Shown: positions 18,803 to 28,214, counted from the first letter of the stretch. The stretch is DNA of 64,000 bases from Rhizobium sp. Root1220 (GCF_001426265.1 NZ_LMDG01000032.1:415969-479968); one strand, 5' to 3'. Made by a program: numbers and translations. The notes: generated by a model not told the origin, from the sequence alone.

Positions 18803-19629
18803 AGTTCGACAACCTGGTTGTCTCGGGCGGCGAAGGCTCCCGGAAATGCAGCCTGTGCTTCCTTCTCCATCCCCTCCAACTGCACATCCGTGCGTGACGG
18901 CGCGTGATGAAAGAGGGCAAACCGCTTGGTGCCGGCCATCTTGGCGAGCGCGACGCCATGCTGCCAGGTGGAATGGCCAAAGCCCTTGAAGCGTTGCATT
19001 TCGTCTTCGTTGTAAGTGCAGTCGTAGACTGCGAGATCGACGTCCTTCATCATCTCCAGCACAACCGGATCATGGGCGCCGGGAACATGCTCGATATCGT
19101 AGATAAGCGCGACGGAGCGGCCCTTCCATTCGATGCGGTAGCCGATTGCCCCGCCCGGATGGTTCAGCATGAACGTCTTGATCTTGATGCCGGGACGCGG
19201 CTCCAGCGTCTGGCCCGCGTGAAAGTCGCGGAAGTTCATTGTTGCCTGGCAGATATCGGTTTTGACAGGGAACCAAGGCGGACTGATGAACTGCTCGATC
19301 ATCTCCCGCGTGGTCATCTTGCCATCGAGATGGCCGGACCAGATGTTGAGATCGATGGTAGGATAGTAGATCGCCTTGAAGAAAGGCAGGCCAATGATGT
19401 GGTCATAGTGGCAATGACTGAAGAACAGGTCGACATCCTTGACTTCGTCATTGAGCAACGCAAGCCCGGCTTCACGTACACCGGAACCGGCGTCGAAAAG
19501 CATCCGATGCTTATCGCAACGAATTTCGATGCAGGAGGTGTTGCCGCCATAACGATCGAATTCGGGGCCGGAGACCGGTATGCTGCCGCGAACCCCCCAA
19601 AACTTTACCTGAAACTGATCTTTACTCAT
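18799..19629 (-). CDS. Metallo-beta-lactamase-fold hydrolase
   Basis: 276 residues from ATG 19629. The N-terminus VKFWGVRGSIPVSGPEFDRY followed by GGNTSC marks a distinct family of MBL-fold hydrolases. The metal motif is SHCHYDH (His72, His74, Asp76, His77), with further ligands likely in LIYDIEHV and the late LFHHAP. Some members of this subgroup carry a cyclic-nucleotide phosphodiesterase label, which would fit the three cyclase-fold genes nearby, but that is inference. It converges on the deacetylase-like gene with a four-base overlap. Confidence 0.8.
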   Translation of the reverse strand: MSKDQFQVKFWGVRGSIPVSGPEFDRYGGNTSCIEIRCDKHRMLFDAGSGVREAGLALLNDEVKDVDLFFSHCHYDHIIGLPFFKAIYYPTIDLNIWSGHLDGKMTTREMIEQFISPPWFPVKTDICQATMNFRDFHAGQTLEPRPGIKIKTFMLNHPGGAIGYRIEWKGRSVALIYDIEHVPGAHDPVVLEMMKDVDLAVYDCTYNEDEMQRFKGFGHSTWQHGVALAKMAGTKRFALFHHAPSRTDVQLEGMEKEAQAAFPGAFAARDNQVVEL

Positions 19630-20087
19630 CGCGTCTTCAAAATGGGCCGACCCCACCTTCCCATCGTAATCACACTTTGATCCGGAAGCGAAGCGTGGAA
19701 TTTCATGGGTTGCCCGTATCCTTGGTACCGTTTCCACCAACTATCAGGAGAAGTGGTAGATTTTCCTAAGCAAACGGGTTTTCTTCACAAAGCAACCGCT
19801 TATGGTTCGTATTCCGTAAACGCAAGGTCCGGTCTCACATGATCGAAGCCGAGAAACCTGCGTTTCATGTCTATTAGATGGTTGTTTGGTCCTTCGAATG
19901 CAAATGGGTCTGGCTTCGCCCATAGTATAAGAAGCAAATGGCTCAAACGCGACTTGCCACTTATGCCACCGATGCTGGTGCAGGCAATCCGGGAGGCGCA
20001 TGCCGGCGTTGCGACCAAGCCTTTACCGCCTGTTCCGGGTTCGAAACGCGTGGTATCGTCCGCCCCTGTAACTGCGTGGGAGGACCT
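19630..20087. other. Intergenic region without recognisable gene
   Basis: About 460 bases of lower-GC DNA between the divergent MBL and lipocalin-like genes. The open frames here have no family resemblance and no good ribosome-binding sites. Promoters for both neighbours probably lie here, but I could not fix their position. Confidence 0.35.
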
Positions 20088-20516
20088 ATGGGAAGTGCAG
20101 CCGCATTACATGGGACATGGAGAATGGTGTCCTGGAAACGGCGGACCGTTGCGACCGGTGCAATTACCGACGCAATGGGACCCGACCCGGTCGGGTATCT
20201 CTCCTATCACCCGGACGGACGGGTGATGGCCGTCGTCGTTAGCCGAGAAAGGCCTGCGCTCAAGGGTGAAGTGCCCACCGATGCCGAGAAGGTGGCACTC
20301 TTCGATTCGATGCTTGCCTATGCCGGGACCTACACCTTCGAAAACGGTCGCGTCGTGCATCATGTCGATGCAAGCTGGAACCCCGCCTGGGGTGTGAGCG
20401 ACCTGATCAGACCGTTTTCCATAGACGGCAACCGGCTCGTCATCAGCGGGGCGCCGGGCGTCGATCCGAAGAATGGCGAGGAAGTGGTCTACGAACTTGA
20501 GTTCCGCAAGGTCTAG
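20088..20516 (+). CDS. Lipocalin-like domain protein
   Basis: 142 residues. ATG 20088 is chosen because GGGAGGA lies directly upstream (20078-20084) and the longer frame upstream looks non-coding. The sequence has the lipocalin-like pattern LHGTWRMVSWK at the first strand, GYLSYHPDGRVMAVVVSRERP in the middle and RLVISGAPG near the end. No signal peptide is present. Family members are cytoplasmic small beta-barrels of unknown ligand. It stands alone, convergent with pcaR. Confidence 0.75.
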   Translation: MGSAAALHGTWRMVSWKRRTVATGAITDAMGPDPVGYLSYHPDGRVMAVVVSRERPALKGEVPTDAEKVALFDSMLAYAGTYTFENGRVVHHVDASWNPAWGVSDLIRPFSIDGNRLVISGAPGVDPKNGEEVVYELEFRKV

Positions 20517-20534
20517 GTCCGGGACCGAGTTCGA

Positions 20535-21290
20535 CTAGCGCAGCATCGGGCGCAGAGTTTTCTGGGTTTCCCTGAGCATAGGCAGGTAGCGCTGCGCCAT
20601 TTCGGACGCCTGCACATGCGCGGCCGGCGCGCCTATATTGATGGCAGCGACCGTTTGGCCACGGTCGTTCTCGACTGGCACCGCGATCGAGCATAGGCCG
20701 ACTTCAAGCTCCTGATCGATAATCGCATAGCCCAGCTCGCGCACGCGGCGGAATTCGGCCACCAGTTCAACCGGATCTGTTTTCGTGTTCGGGGTGTTGG
20801 CTCTTAGATCGGTCCTGGCCAGGATCGAGCGGGCTTCGTTATCCGGCAGGGACGCGAGAAGGACGCGCCCCATCGAGGCGCAATAGGCGGGCAGCCGGCT
20901 CCCCGGCATCAGATTGATCGACATCACCCGACGTTGTGAAGCGCGGGCGATATAGACGATCTCCGTGCCGTCGAGTACCGAGGCAGACGCGCTCTGTCCG
21001 GCTTTTTCGGACAACTGGTCAAGATGGGGCTGGATGAGAACGGGCAGCGGCGTGGCCGAAAGGTAGGCGTGGCCAAGCCGGAGGATCTTCGGCGTCAGCG
21101 CGAAGAACTTGCCGTCGTAGTCGGCATAGCCGAGTTCGGCGAGGGTCAGCAACGAGCGACGCACGGTAGCGCGGTCAAGACCGGTCAACCTGGCCGCCTC
21201 GGCGATCGAAAGGCGCTGCCGCGTCTCGCCGAATGCCTCGATGACTTTCAGACCCCGCGCAAAGCCGCTTACAAAATCCGTTTCACGCAT
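20535..21290 (-). CDS. pcaR: IclR family regulator of the beta-ketoadipate genes
   Basis: 251 residues from ATG 21290; the upstream ATG at 21302 contains the GGAGGA ribosome-binding site, so the second ATG is used. An N-terminal winged helix-turn-helix (LSIAEAARLTGLDRATVRRSL) is followed by the IclR effector domain with LDGTEIVYIARA and LPAYCASMGRVLLA. It lies divergent to pcaI, as expected for PcaR, which activates pca genes in response to beta-ketoadipate. The intervening DNA carries an inverted pair of PcaR-like boxes. Confidence 0.9.
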   Translation of the reverse strand: MRETDFVSGFARGLKVIEAFGETRQRLSIAEAARLTGLDRATVRRSLLTLAELGYADYDGKFFALTPKILRLGHAYLSATPLPVLIQPHLDQLSEKAGQSASASVLDGTEIVYIARASQRRVMSINLMPGSRLPAYCASMGRVLLASLPDNEARSILARTDLRANTPNTKTDPVELVAEFRRVRELGYAIIDQELEVGLCSIAVPVENDRGQTVAAINIGAPAAHVQASEMAQRYLPMLRETQKTLRPMLR

Positions 21291-21313
21291 CTGCTCCTCC
21301 ATACCGTTATTCT

Positions 21314-21346
21314 GTGCGATATATGAACAAATGTCAAATAACGCAC
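21314..21346. promoter_or_regulatory. Probable PcaR operator, inverted pair of 15-base boxes
   Basis: In the pcaR-pcaI gap, GTGCGATATATGAAC (21314-21328) is, on the reverse strand, GTTCATATATCGCAC. That resembles the GTTCGATAATCGCAC box remembered for Pseudomonas PcaR. A second copy facing it is TGTCAAATAACGCAC (21332-21346), three bases away. The outer TGTGCG/CGCACA ends are a perfect inverted repeat. Confidence 0.7.
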
Positions 21347-21364
21347 AAAATATTTGACGGCAAC

Positions 21365-21396
21365 GTCGGACAGGCGCTTATTGGCGCCCGTCCGAC
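21365..21396 (+). promoter_or_regulatory. Strong hairpin in the pcaI 5' leader
   Basis: Thirteen-base arms at 21365-21377 (GTCGGACAGGCGC) and 21384-21396 (GCGCCCGTCCGAC) pair with one A-C mismatch around a six-base loop. It lies 23 bases before the pcaI ATG and just upstream of GGGAGG. No T-run follows, so it is more likely an mRNA-stability or translational element than a terminator. Confidence 0.5.
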
Positions 21397-21419
21397 AGGA
21401 TGATTTTGCGGGAGGCCAA

Positions 21420-22271
21420 ATGGCGAAGATCGTAACGTTGAAGGAAGCGGTGGCCGAGAACGTCCGGGATGGCGACACCGTCTCGATGGAGGGCTTCACC
21501 CATCTGATCCCCTATGCCGCGGGCCACGAGGTCATCCGGCAGGGTCGGAAGGACCTATACCTGATCCGCATGACTCCGGACATTCTCTACGACCAGCTGA
21601 TCGGGGTTGGCGCGGCCCGCGCAATGAAATTCTCGTGGGGAGGCAATCCCGGCGTCGGTTCGTTGCATCGGTTCCGCGATGCCGTCGAAAACCAGTGGCC
21701 GCGACCGCTGGAGATCGAGGAGCACAGCCATGCCGCCATGGCCAACGCCTACGAGGCCGGTGCTGCGAACCTGCCGTTTGCCATGCTGCGCGGCTACATC
21801 GGCGCCGACCTGCCGAAGGTCAATCCGAACATCAGGTCGGTGACCTGCCCCTTCACGGGTGAGGTGCTGGCTGCCGTTCCCGCCATCCGCCCCGACGTGA
21901 CCATCATCCACGCGCTGCGCGCCGACCGCAAGGGCAACGTGCTTCTCGAGGGCATCGTCGGTGTCCAGAAGGAAGCGGTTCTTGCCGCCAAGCGGTCGAT
22001 CGTCACCGTCGAGGAGATCGTCGACGAGCTTGATCCGCCATCGCCGAATTCCGTCGTTCTGCCGGGCTGGGCGGTAACCGCCGTCGCCGAAGTGCCAGGC
22101 GGTGCTTTCCCCTCGTATGCGCAGGGCTACTATCCGCGCTCGAACGCTTTCTACATTGCCTGGGACGAAATCGCCCGCGAACGGCAGAGTTTTGAAAAGT
22201 GGATCGACGAAAACGTCATGAAGGCGGGCCCGGAAAATTTCGCCAGGCATGGCAGGAAGCAGGCAGCGTGA
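21420..22271 (+). CDS. pcaI: 3-oxoadipate CoA-transferase subunit A
   Basis: 283 residues from ATG 21420 with GGGAGG upstream. It matches the alpha subunit of class I CoA-transferases: VRDGDTVSMEGFTHLIPYAAG at the N-terminus, and DVTIIHALRADRKGNVLLEG in the second half. With PcaJ it moves CoA from succinyl-CoA to beta-ketoadipate in aromatic degradation (protocatechuate branch). First gene of pcaIJF; pcaJ follows after 10 bases. Confidence 0.93.
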   Translation: MAKIVTLKEAVAENVRDGDTVSMEGFTHLIPYAAGHEVIRQGRKDLYLIRMTPDILYDQLIGVGAARAMKFSWGGNPGVGSLHRFRDAVENQWPRPLEIEEHSHAAMANAYEAGAANLPFAMLRGYIGADLPKVNPNIRSVTCPFTGEVLAAVPAIRPDVTIIHALRADRKGNVLLEGIVGVQKEAVLAAKRSIVTVEEIVDELDPPSPNSVVLPGWAVTAVAEVPGGAFPSYAQGYYPRSNAFYIAWDEIARERQSFEKWIDENVMKAGPENFARHGRKQAA

Positions 22272-22281
22272 GGAGCCCGAG

Positions 22282-23064
22282 ATGAGCGATTTCACCCCGA
22301 CTGAGATGATGACCATTGCCGCCTCGCGGGCACTGACCAACGACGATGTCTGCTTCGTCGGCATCGGTGCGCCATCGGCCGCCTGCAATGTCGCGCGTCT
22401 CACGCATGCGCCTGATATCACGCTGATTTACGAAAGCGGTACCGTCGGCACCAAGCCGGATGTTCTGCCGCTGTCGATCGGTGATGGCGAACTCTGCGAC
22501 ACGGCGCTCTTCACCGTCTCTGTCCCCGAGATGTTCCGCTACTGGCTGCAGGGCGGACGCATCACCACCGGCTTTCTCGGCGGCGCGCAGATCGACAGGT
22601 TCGCCAACCTCAACACCACGGTCGTCGGCCCCTACGACCATCCAAAGGTCCGCCTGCCGGGCGGCGGCGGTGCGCCGGAGATCGCCAGCAATTGCGGCCA
22701 GATCTACATTACCATGGCGCTCTCCAAGCGCGGCTTCGTCGAGAAGCTGCCCTTCATCACCTCCATGGGCCACGGTGAAGGCGGCGATCATCGCGAGCGG
22801 CTTGGGATGAAGACGAAAGGCCCGACTCGCGTTATCACCGATCTCTGCATTCTCGAGCCGGATCCAGTGACGAAGGAACTGACAGTGGTATCGATCCATC
22901 GCGGCGTTACCCGCGAGCAGATCGTCGAGAATTGCGGTTGGGCGGTCAAGTTTGCCGATCTGGTGATCGAGACGCCCGTGCCGACTGAAACGGAACTGAC
23001 AACGCTGCGCGACATCAACGCGCGCACCAGGAAAGCCCACCAGGGCGACAAGGAAGCCGCGTAA
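22282..23064 (+). CDS. pcaJ: 3-oxoadipate CoA-transferase subunit B
   Basis: 260 residues from ATG 22282 with GAGGAG upstream. The beta-subunit catalytic glutamate is in LIYESGTVG (Glu51), the residue that carries the CoA thioester in this family. KVRLPGGGGAPEIASNCGQ is the conserved glycine-rich loop. It forms the active heterodimer or heterotetramer with PcaI. The stop is directly followed by the pcaF ATG, so the three genes are one operon. Confidence 0.93.
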   Translation: MSDFTPTEMMTIAASRALTNDDVCFVGIGAPSAACNVARLTHAPDITLIYESGTVGTKPDVLPLSIGDGELCDTALFTVSVPEMFRYWLQGGRITTGFLGGAQIDRFANLNTTVVGPYDHPKVRLPGGGGAPEIASNCGQIYITMALSKRGFVEKLPFITSMGHGEGGDHRERLGMKTKGPTRVITDLCILEPDPVTKELTVVSIHRGVTREQIVENCGWAVKFADLVIETPVPTETELTTLRDINARTRKAHQGDKEAA

Positions 23065-24270
23065 ATGGTTGACGCCTATATCTGCGATTACATCCGCACC
23101 CCGATCGGGCGCTTCGGCGGATCGCTGTCCGCCGTGCGTGCGGACGATCTGGGCGCCGTCCCGTTGAAAGCGCTGATGGAGCGCAACAGGTCAGTGGACT
23201 GGGAAGCCGTCGAGGACGTGATCTTCGGCTGCGCCAACCAAGCTGGCGAGGACAACCGCAACGTCGCGCGCATGGCGACATTGCTCGCGGGCCTGCCGGT
23301 CTCGGTGCCCGGCACGACCATCAACCGGCTCTGCGGCTCCGGTATGGATGCTGTCATCGCAGCCGCCCGCGCCATCCGCGCCGGTGAAGCCGAGCTGGTG
23401 ATTGCCGGTGGCGTCGAAAGCATGTCGCGCGCGCCCTTCGTGATGCCGAAGGCCGACACGGCGTTTTCGCGCAATGCGGAGATATACGATACGACCATCG
23501 GCTGGCGCTTCATCAACCCTCTCATGAAGAAGCAGTACGGCGTCGATTCCATGCCGGAAACCGGCGAAAACGTCGCGGAAAAGTATCGCGTCATCCGTGA
23601 AGACCAGGACGCCTTTGCTGTCCGCAGCCAGGCGAAGGCCGCGGCCTCCCAGGCAAACGGACGTCTGTCCAGGGAAATCACCCCGGTTACGATTCCCCAG
23701 CGCAAGGGAGATCCGGTCGTTGTCGAGAAGGACGAGCATCCGCGCGCGACGACGATGGAAGCGCTTGCCAGGCTCGGCACGCCCTTCCGGAAAGAGGGCG
23801 GCACAGTGACGGCCGGCAATGCTTCCGGCGTCAACGATGGCGCCGCCGCGCTGGTCATCGCATCCGAGGCTGCGGCCGCGAAGCATGGTTTGACCCCGAT
23901 TGCGCGTATTCTCGGTGGCGCTGCCGCCGGCGTGCCGCCACGCGTCATGGGAATTGGCCCGGTCCCGGCCTCCCGCAAGCTGATGGCGCGGCTGGGGATG
24001 ACGCAGGAACAGTTCGACGTGATCGAACTCAACGAGGCCTTCGCGTCGCAAGGTCTGGCGGTTCTGCGCGAACTCGGCATTGCCGATGACGACGCGCGCG
24101 TGAACCGCAATGGCGGCGCCATCGCCCTCGGTCATCCGCTGGGCATGTCGGGCGCCCGCATTACCGGCACGGCAGCTCTTGAACTGCGCGAAACCGGCGG
24201 CCGCTATTCGCTGTCGACGATGTGCATCGGAGTAGGGCAGGGGATTGCCATCGCACTCGAAAGGGTTTGA
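23065..24270 (+). CDS. pcaF: 3-oxoadipyl-CoA thiolase
   Basis: 401 residues, the usual length. Acetyl-CoA acyltransferase with nucleophile Cys90 (NRLCGSGMDAV), the GHPLGMSGAR histidine (His357) and the second cysteine Cys387 (MCIGVGQG). The family-specific N-terminus MVDAYICDYIRTPIGRFGG is typical of PcaF. It cleaves beta-ketoadipyl-CoA to succinyl-CoA and acetyl-CoA, the last step of the beta-ketoadipate pathway. The ring-cleavage genes are not in the window. Confidence 0.95.
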   Translation: MVDAYICDYIRTPIGRFGGSLSAVRADDLGAVPLKALMERNRSVDWEAVEDVIFGCANQAGEDNRNVARMATLLAGLPVSVPGTTINRLCGSGMDAVIAAARAIRAGEAELVIAGGVESMSRAPFVMPKADTAFSRNAEIYDTTIGWRFINPLMKKQYGVDSMPETGENVAEKYRVIREDQDAFAVRSQAKAAASQANGRLSREITPVTIPQRKGDPVVVEKDEHPRATTMEALARLGTPFRKEGGTVTAGNASGVNDGAAALVIASEAAAAKHGLTPIARILGGAAAGVPPRVMGIGPVPASRKLMARLGMTQEQFDVIELNEAFASQGLAVLRELGIADDDARVNRNGGAIALGHPLGMSGARITGTAALELRETGGRYSLSTMCIGVGQGIAIALERV

Positions 24271-24294
24271 AAAGCAAGGCGCGGGTGCAGGCCG

Positions 24295-24312
24295 ACACCG
24301 CACGGGCGGTGT
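24295..24312. terminator. Hairpin between convergent pcaF and glgX
   Basis: Perfect arms ACACCGC (24295-24301) and GCGGTGT (24306-24312) around ACGG. There is no clear U-run on either side. Its place between two convergent stops suits a terminator. Confidence 0.5.
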
Positions 24313-24328
24313 TCCGTTAAGGCAAATG

Positions 24329-26488
24329 TTAGCTGCGGCGCCGTCCGAACTGGAACCAGCGGCGACGCTCTGCCGGGCTGGCGTTTTTTGGCGGCTCGCT
24401 GGCACCCTTAGGCGCAAACACCGAAACGGTTTCGTGGTAAGCGACAACCGATCGATCCGGGCGGAATGCACTGAACGGATCGTCGGCGCCAGTATCGAGA
24501 AGCCGGCCCCAATCCTTGATGCCATTCACCTCGGGAAGCACGACCTCGCAGTCGCCACCAGCGTTGAGAACGATCACCAGGCCGCCGATCTTCTCGGTAT
24601 TGGGGGTATTGAGGCTGGCTGATACGTACACGCAGACGAGGCGCAGTTCCGGATCGTTCCAGGCGTCGTCGTCCATGAACTGGCCGTCCGCCTTGTACCA
24701 GGCGATTTCGATACGGCCGTCTTCACTCGTTTCTCCCGTCAGGAAACGCTCCTGGCGCAATTCGGAGTGCGCCTTGCGCAGCGCGATCATCTTCTGGCAG
24801 AAGACCAGAAACGGATCCCCGAGGCGCGACCAGTCGACCCAGCCGATTTCATTATCCTGGCAATAGGCGTTGTTGTTGCCATCCTGGCTGTTGCCGATCT
24901 CGTCGCCGGCCAGAATCATCGGAATCCCTTGGCTCAGGAGCAAGGTTGCCATCATGTTGCGGCGGCGGCGAGCGCGGGCCGCGGCAATTCCTTCATCCTC
25001 GACGGTGCCCTCGGCGCCCATGTTGTCGGAATGATTGTCTGAATGGCCGTCGCGGTTGTCCTCTCCGTTGGCCTCGTTGTGCTTGTCGTTGAAAGAGACT
25101 GTATCCATCAGCGTAAAGCCGTCATGCGCCGACAGCAGATTGACCGAGGACGTTGCACCGCGGTCCGAATGATTGAACTGGAGGGACGAGCCGGTAAGGC
25201 GCGACGCAACGTCCGACACCATGCCGCCATCTCGCTTCCAGAAGCGCCTGACATCATCACGGAACTTGTCGTTCCATTCCCGAAAGGGGTGAGGAAAGCC
25301 GCCGACCTGGTAGCCGCCTTCACCAACGTCCCATGGCTCCGCGATGAGCTTGACGCCTGAGAGGATGGGATCCTGCCGGATCGCTCCGAAGAAAATCCCC
25401 TGGCGGTCGAATTCCAGATCCTGTCGCCCGAGTGTGCTGGCCAGATCGAAGCGGAAACCGTCGATATGCATCACGCCAACCCAATAGCGCAGGCTGTCGA
25501 GCACCATGCGCATCACCATCGGATGTGCGACGTTCAGAGTATTGCCGGTTCCCGTCGTATCGAAGGTGTGGCGCGGATCGTCCGGCGACAGAATATAGTA
25601 GCTGGCATTGTCCAGTCCTCGGAAAGAAAGTGTCGGGCCGCGCTCGCTGCCTTCGGCGGTGTGGTTGTAAACCACGTCCATTATCACCTCGATGCCCGCG
25701 GCGTGGAACTTCCTAACCATGGTCTTGATTTCGGTGATCTGCTGGCTCGACATGTAACGGGCCTGCGGGGCAAAGAAGCCAAGCGTCTGGTAACCCCAAT
25801 AGTTGTTGAGATTTTTTTCCAGCAGGTAGCGGTCGTTCGGGAAATACTGGATTGGCAAAAGCTCGACTGCCGAAATACCGAGGCTCACCAGGTGGTCGAC
25901 GATCGGATCGCTGCACATGCCGAGAAAGGTGCCGCGTAACCTGTCGGGCACCTTGGGGTGCGTCATCGTCATTCCGCGCACATGTGCTTCATAGATGATC
26001 GTGTCGGTCCACGGACGGCGGATCGCCTGGTCGTTGCTCCAATCGAAATCGGAATCCTGGACGACGCCCTTGACCATGAAGGGAGCGCTATCGCGCTTGT
26101 CGAAAGTCAGATCGCCACCTTTGGCGCCAACCGTATAGCCGTAAAGCGCATCGTCCCACCGCAGGTCCCCCGCGGTCTGCTTGGCATAGGGATCGAGAAG
26201 CAGCTTGTTGGGATTGAAGCGATGTCCGGACTTGGGATCGTAGGGACCGTGTGCGCGATAGCCATAGAGTGTGCCGGGACCTATGTCGGCGATGTAGCCC
26301 GACCAGATATCGCCCTCGCGCTTCGGCAATGCCAACCGTGCAACTTCCTTCTTGCCGTCAGGCGAAAACAGGCAGAGTTCCATCTGTTCGGCGTGAGCGG
26401 AGAAAACGGAGAAGTGCGTGCCCCGACCGGTATATTCGGCTCCCAGCTCGGGTTTGAGAAAATCGAGTTCGGAAAATGCATAGCTCAT
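24329..26488 (-). CDS. glgX: Glycogen debranching enzyme
   Basis: 719 residues from ATG 26488. An N-terminal CBM48 domain (GTHFSVFSAHAEQMELCLF) precedes a GH13 barrel. Visible GH13 motifs are DVVYNHTAEG, GFRFDLAS with the nucleophile aspartate, LIAEPWD with the acid/base glutamate and SAHDGFTL with the third acid. It hydrolyses alpha-1,6 branches of phosphorylase-limited glycogen in the cytoplasm. No other glycogen gene is adjacent, so this may be an extra copy outside the main glg operon. Confidence 0.93.
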   Translation of the reverse strand: MSYAFSELDFLKPELGAEYTGRGTHFSVFSAHAEQMELCLFSPDGKKEVARLALPKREGDIWSGYIADIGPGTLYGYRAHGPYDPKSGHRFNPNKLLLDPYAKQTAGDLRWDDALYGYTVGAKGGDLTFDKRDSAPFMVKGVVQDSDFDWSNDQAIRRPWTDTIIYEAHVRGMTMTHPKVPDRLRGTFLGMCSDPIVDHLVSLGISAVELLPIQYFPNDRYLLEKNLNNYWGYQTLGFFAPQARYMSSQQITEIKTMVRKFHAAGIEVIMDVVYNHTAEGSERGPTLSFRGLDNASYYILSPDDPRHTFDTTGTGNTLNVAHPMVMRMVLDSLRYWVGVMHIDGFRFDLASTLGRQDLEFDRQGIFFGAIRQDPILSGVKLIAEPWDVGEGGYQVGGFPHPFREWNDKFRDDVRRFWKRDGGMVSDVASRLTGSSLQFNHSDRGATSSVNLLSAHDGFTLMDTVSFNDKHNEANGEDNRDGHSDNHSDNMGAEGTVEDEGIAAARARRRRNMMATLLLSQGIPMILAGDEIGNSQDGNNNAYCQDNEIGWVDWSRLGDPFLVFCQKMIALRKAHSELRQERFLTGETSEDGRIEIAWYKADGQFMDDDAWNDPELRLVCVYVSASLNTPNTEKIGGLVIVLNAGGDCEVVLPEVNGIKDWGRLLDTGADDPFSAFRPDRSVVAYHETVSVFAPKGASEPPKNASPAERRRWFQFGRRRS

Positions 26489-26585
26489 CGACGCCCCCAC
26501 CTGGCCATTGCCCAAGCCGGAAACGTTGCTGCACTGCAAAAGTTCCAAGAGCATTCAGAGGATCGCGCCCTGCGTCCTCCAAATT

Positions 26586-27380
26586 TCATGGCATCAGCTG
26601 TCCGCCATTGACTTCGACGATTTGGCCGGTGACGTACCCCGATAATGTCGGCGACGCGAGGAAAAGATAGGCGCCGACGCAATCCTCGGGTGTGCCCACG
26701 AAGCCCATGGGAATGGATTTGCGTTGCATCTCCATTTGCTCGTCGTTGGTGTAACGTTCATGGAACGGTGTGGCTATGACGCCCGGCGCCACTGCGTTTA
26801 CGCGAATGCGATCGGGCACGAATTCCTTGGCATGGCCGCGGGTAATCGTGGTGACGAATCCCTTCGATGCCGCATAGAGCACCGCGCCGCCGGCGCCGCC
26901 GTTGCGGGCGGCAATCGATGTCGTGTTGATGATGAAGCCGCCCTGCTTTTTCAGCCACGGATGCGCTGCGCGCGTTGCGGCGAGCACCGAGCGAGCGTTC
27001 AGGTCCATGACCTTCAGGTAGTGCTCGTCGGTGTATTCCGAGGTGGGCTTGCGGCCAAGCATTCCCCCTGCATTGTTCACAAGGCCGTCGAGATGGCCAA
27101 AGGTCCTGGCGGTTTCCTCCACGACGCGTTCGGTCTCGCCTTCCCGCGAGACATCGCCATGTACCAGATGCACTGTGCCCCCGGCGGCGGTGATCTCGTC
27201 AGCCAGTGCCTCCGCGGGCTCGCGGCTCGCATTGTAGTGAACCCCGACCTTCATGCCTTGCGCGGCAAAGGCACGTGCAAGCGCCGCGCCGATGCCGGTC
27301 GACGCACCGGTGATCAGGACGGATTTTCCCGCCAGATCGGGGATTTTGATGGATGCAAGCGATTGAGCAAGATTTGCCAT
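26586..27380 (-). CDS. Short-chain dehydrogenase/reductase
   Basis: 264 residues, classical SDR. It has TGASTGIG for the cofactor, LVNNAGG, a catalytic serine in NTTSIAARNGG and the Tyr-x3-Lys in VLYAASKGF. The end VTGQIVEVNGGQLMP is typical. The HYNASREP segment after the second strand suggests NADP(H) preference. It reduces or oxidises an alcohol/ketone; the substrate is unknown. Confidence 0.88.
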   Translation of the reverse strand: MANLAQSLASIKIPDLAGKSVLITGASTGIGAALARAFAAQGMKVGVHYNASREPAEALADEITAAGGTVHLVHGDVSREGETERVVEETARTFGHLDGLVNNAGGMLGRKPTSEYTDEHYLKVMDLNARSVLAATRAAHPWLKKQGGFIINTTSIAARNGGAGGAVLYAASKGFVTTITRGHAKEFVPDRIRVNAVAPGVIATPFHERYTNDEQMEMQRKSIPMGFVGTPEDCVGAYLFLASPTLSGYVTGQIVEVNGGQLMP

Positions 27381-27472
27381 GGCAGCGACGGCCTCCAGGA
27401 ATGGTGCGGGATGGATAACAGGGCGAGTTGGCCAAAGCTTATCAGCGTCGATGGCCAGCCGGCAATGCCGAT

Positions 27473-28204
27473 CTAGCCCGCCTGATCGAGTTCGGGATAA
27501 TGGCGGAAGATATCGTCCTGGTTGAACGGCAGCCGTCGATCGGAACGAAGGTAGGCGGCAATGTTCGGCCGCCTTCTCACGGCGTCGTGCAACGTGCCGA
27601 GCCCCGGATATTGCAGCTTGTAACCTTTCATGGCTCTCGGAAAGGCATAAAGCAGGCCCTCAATAACCTGGAACAGAGACAGATCGACGTGGGAAATCGC
27701 GTTGCCGACGCTGTGCCGCGATCCTTTAGGGTTCTGCTGCAGAACCCTTTCGAAATATCCGAGGAATTTCGGGATTCGGTCCCGTATGAACGCGGCCGAC
27801 CGGGCTTTCGCCTCTTCCTTCTGATCTTCGTAGTAGAGAGACGTCGCGATCGGATGGTGGGTGTCATGCACCTCTGCAACAAGATCGGTGATCGTCAATT
27901 GCAGCCCGTTCGCGACGTGGCGCAACCGATCCTCCTCAGGTGAAAGCCCAAGCTTCGGACCGAGGTAGGCCAGGATGTTGGCGACGTGCGGAACAATCAG
28001 GTCACCGTCCCTCAGGAAAGGCGGAGCGAAGGGAATGTAAGCTTCCGATCGGCTCTCCATGATCTGCATCATGGCTCCGATGCCCTTCCCGGGACCGGCC
28101 TGACGGCTAACATCCGCGTAGTCCGCACCCGCTTCCTCCAGTGCCAGGCGTACGAATTCGCCGCGCCCCTGGAGGCCGTCCCAATAAAACAGTTCGTAGG
28201 CCAT
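27473..28204 (-). CDS. Glutathione S-transferase family protein
   Basis: 243 residues from ATG 28204. The N-terminal thioredoxin-fold domain starts YELFYWDGLQGRGEFVRLAL, with the tyrosine typical of sigma/alpha-like GSTs. LIVPHVANILAYLG gives the glutathione-binding cis-proline region. The helical C-terminal domain follows with NAISHVDLSLFQVIEGL. It presumably conjugates or transports glutathione adducts in the cytoplasm. Confidence 0.85.
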   Translation of the reverse strand: MAYELFYWDGLQGRGEFVRLALEEAGADYADVSRQAGPGKGIGAMMQIMESRSEAYIPFAPPFLRDGDLIVPHVANILAYLGPKLGLSPEEDRLRHVANGLQLTITDLVAEVHDTHHPIATSLYYEDQKEEAKARSAAFIRDRIPKFLGYFERVLQQNPKGSRHSVGNAISHVDLSLFQVIEGLLYAFPRAMKGYKLQYPGLGTLHDAVRRRPNIAAYLRSDRRLPFNQDDIFRHYPELDQAG

Positions 28205-28214
28205 TGCTGCGCTT

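Noticed and set aside
19867..20226. 119-codon plus-strand frame before and over the lipocalin-like gene
   Set aside because: It overlaps the lipocalin-like gene out of frame, lacks a ribosome-binding site and resembles no protein.
23191..24525. 444-codon and 344-codon minus-strand frames opposite pcaF
   Set aside because: pcaF on the plus strand has all thiolase active-site motifs; the opposite frames show no family and no ribosome-binding site.
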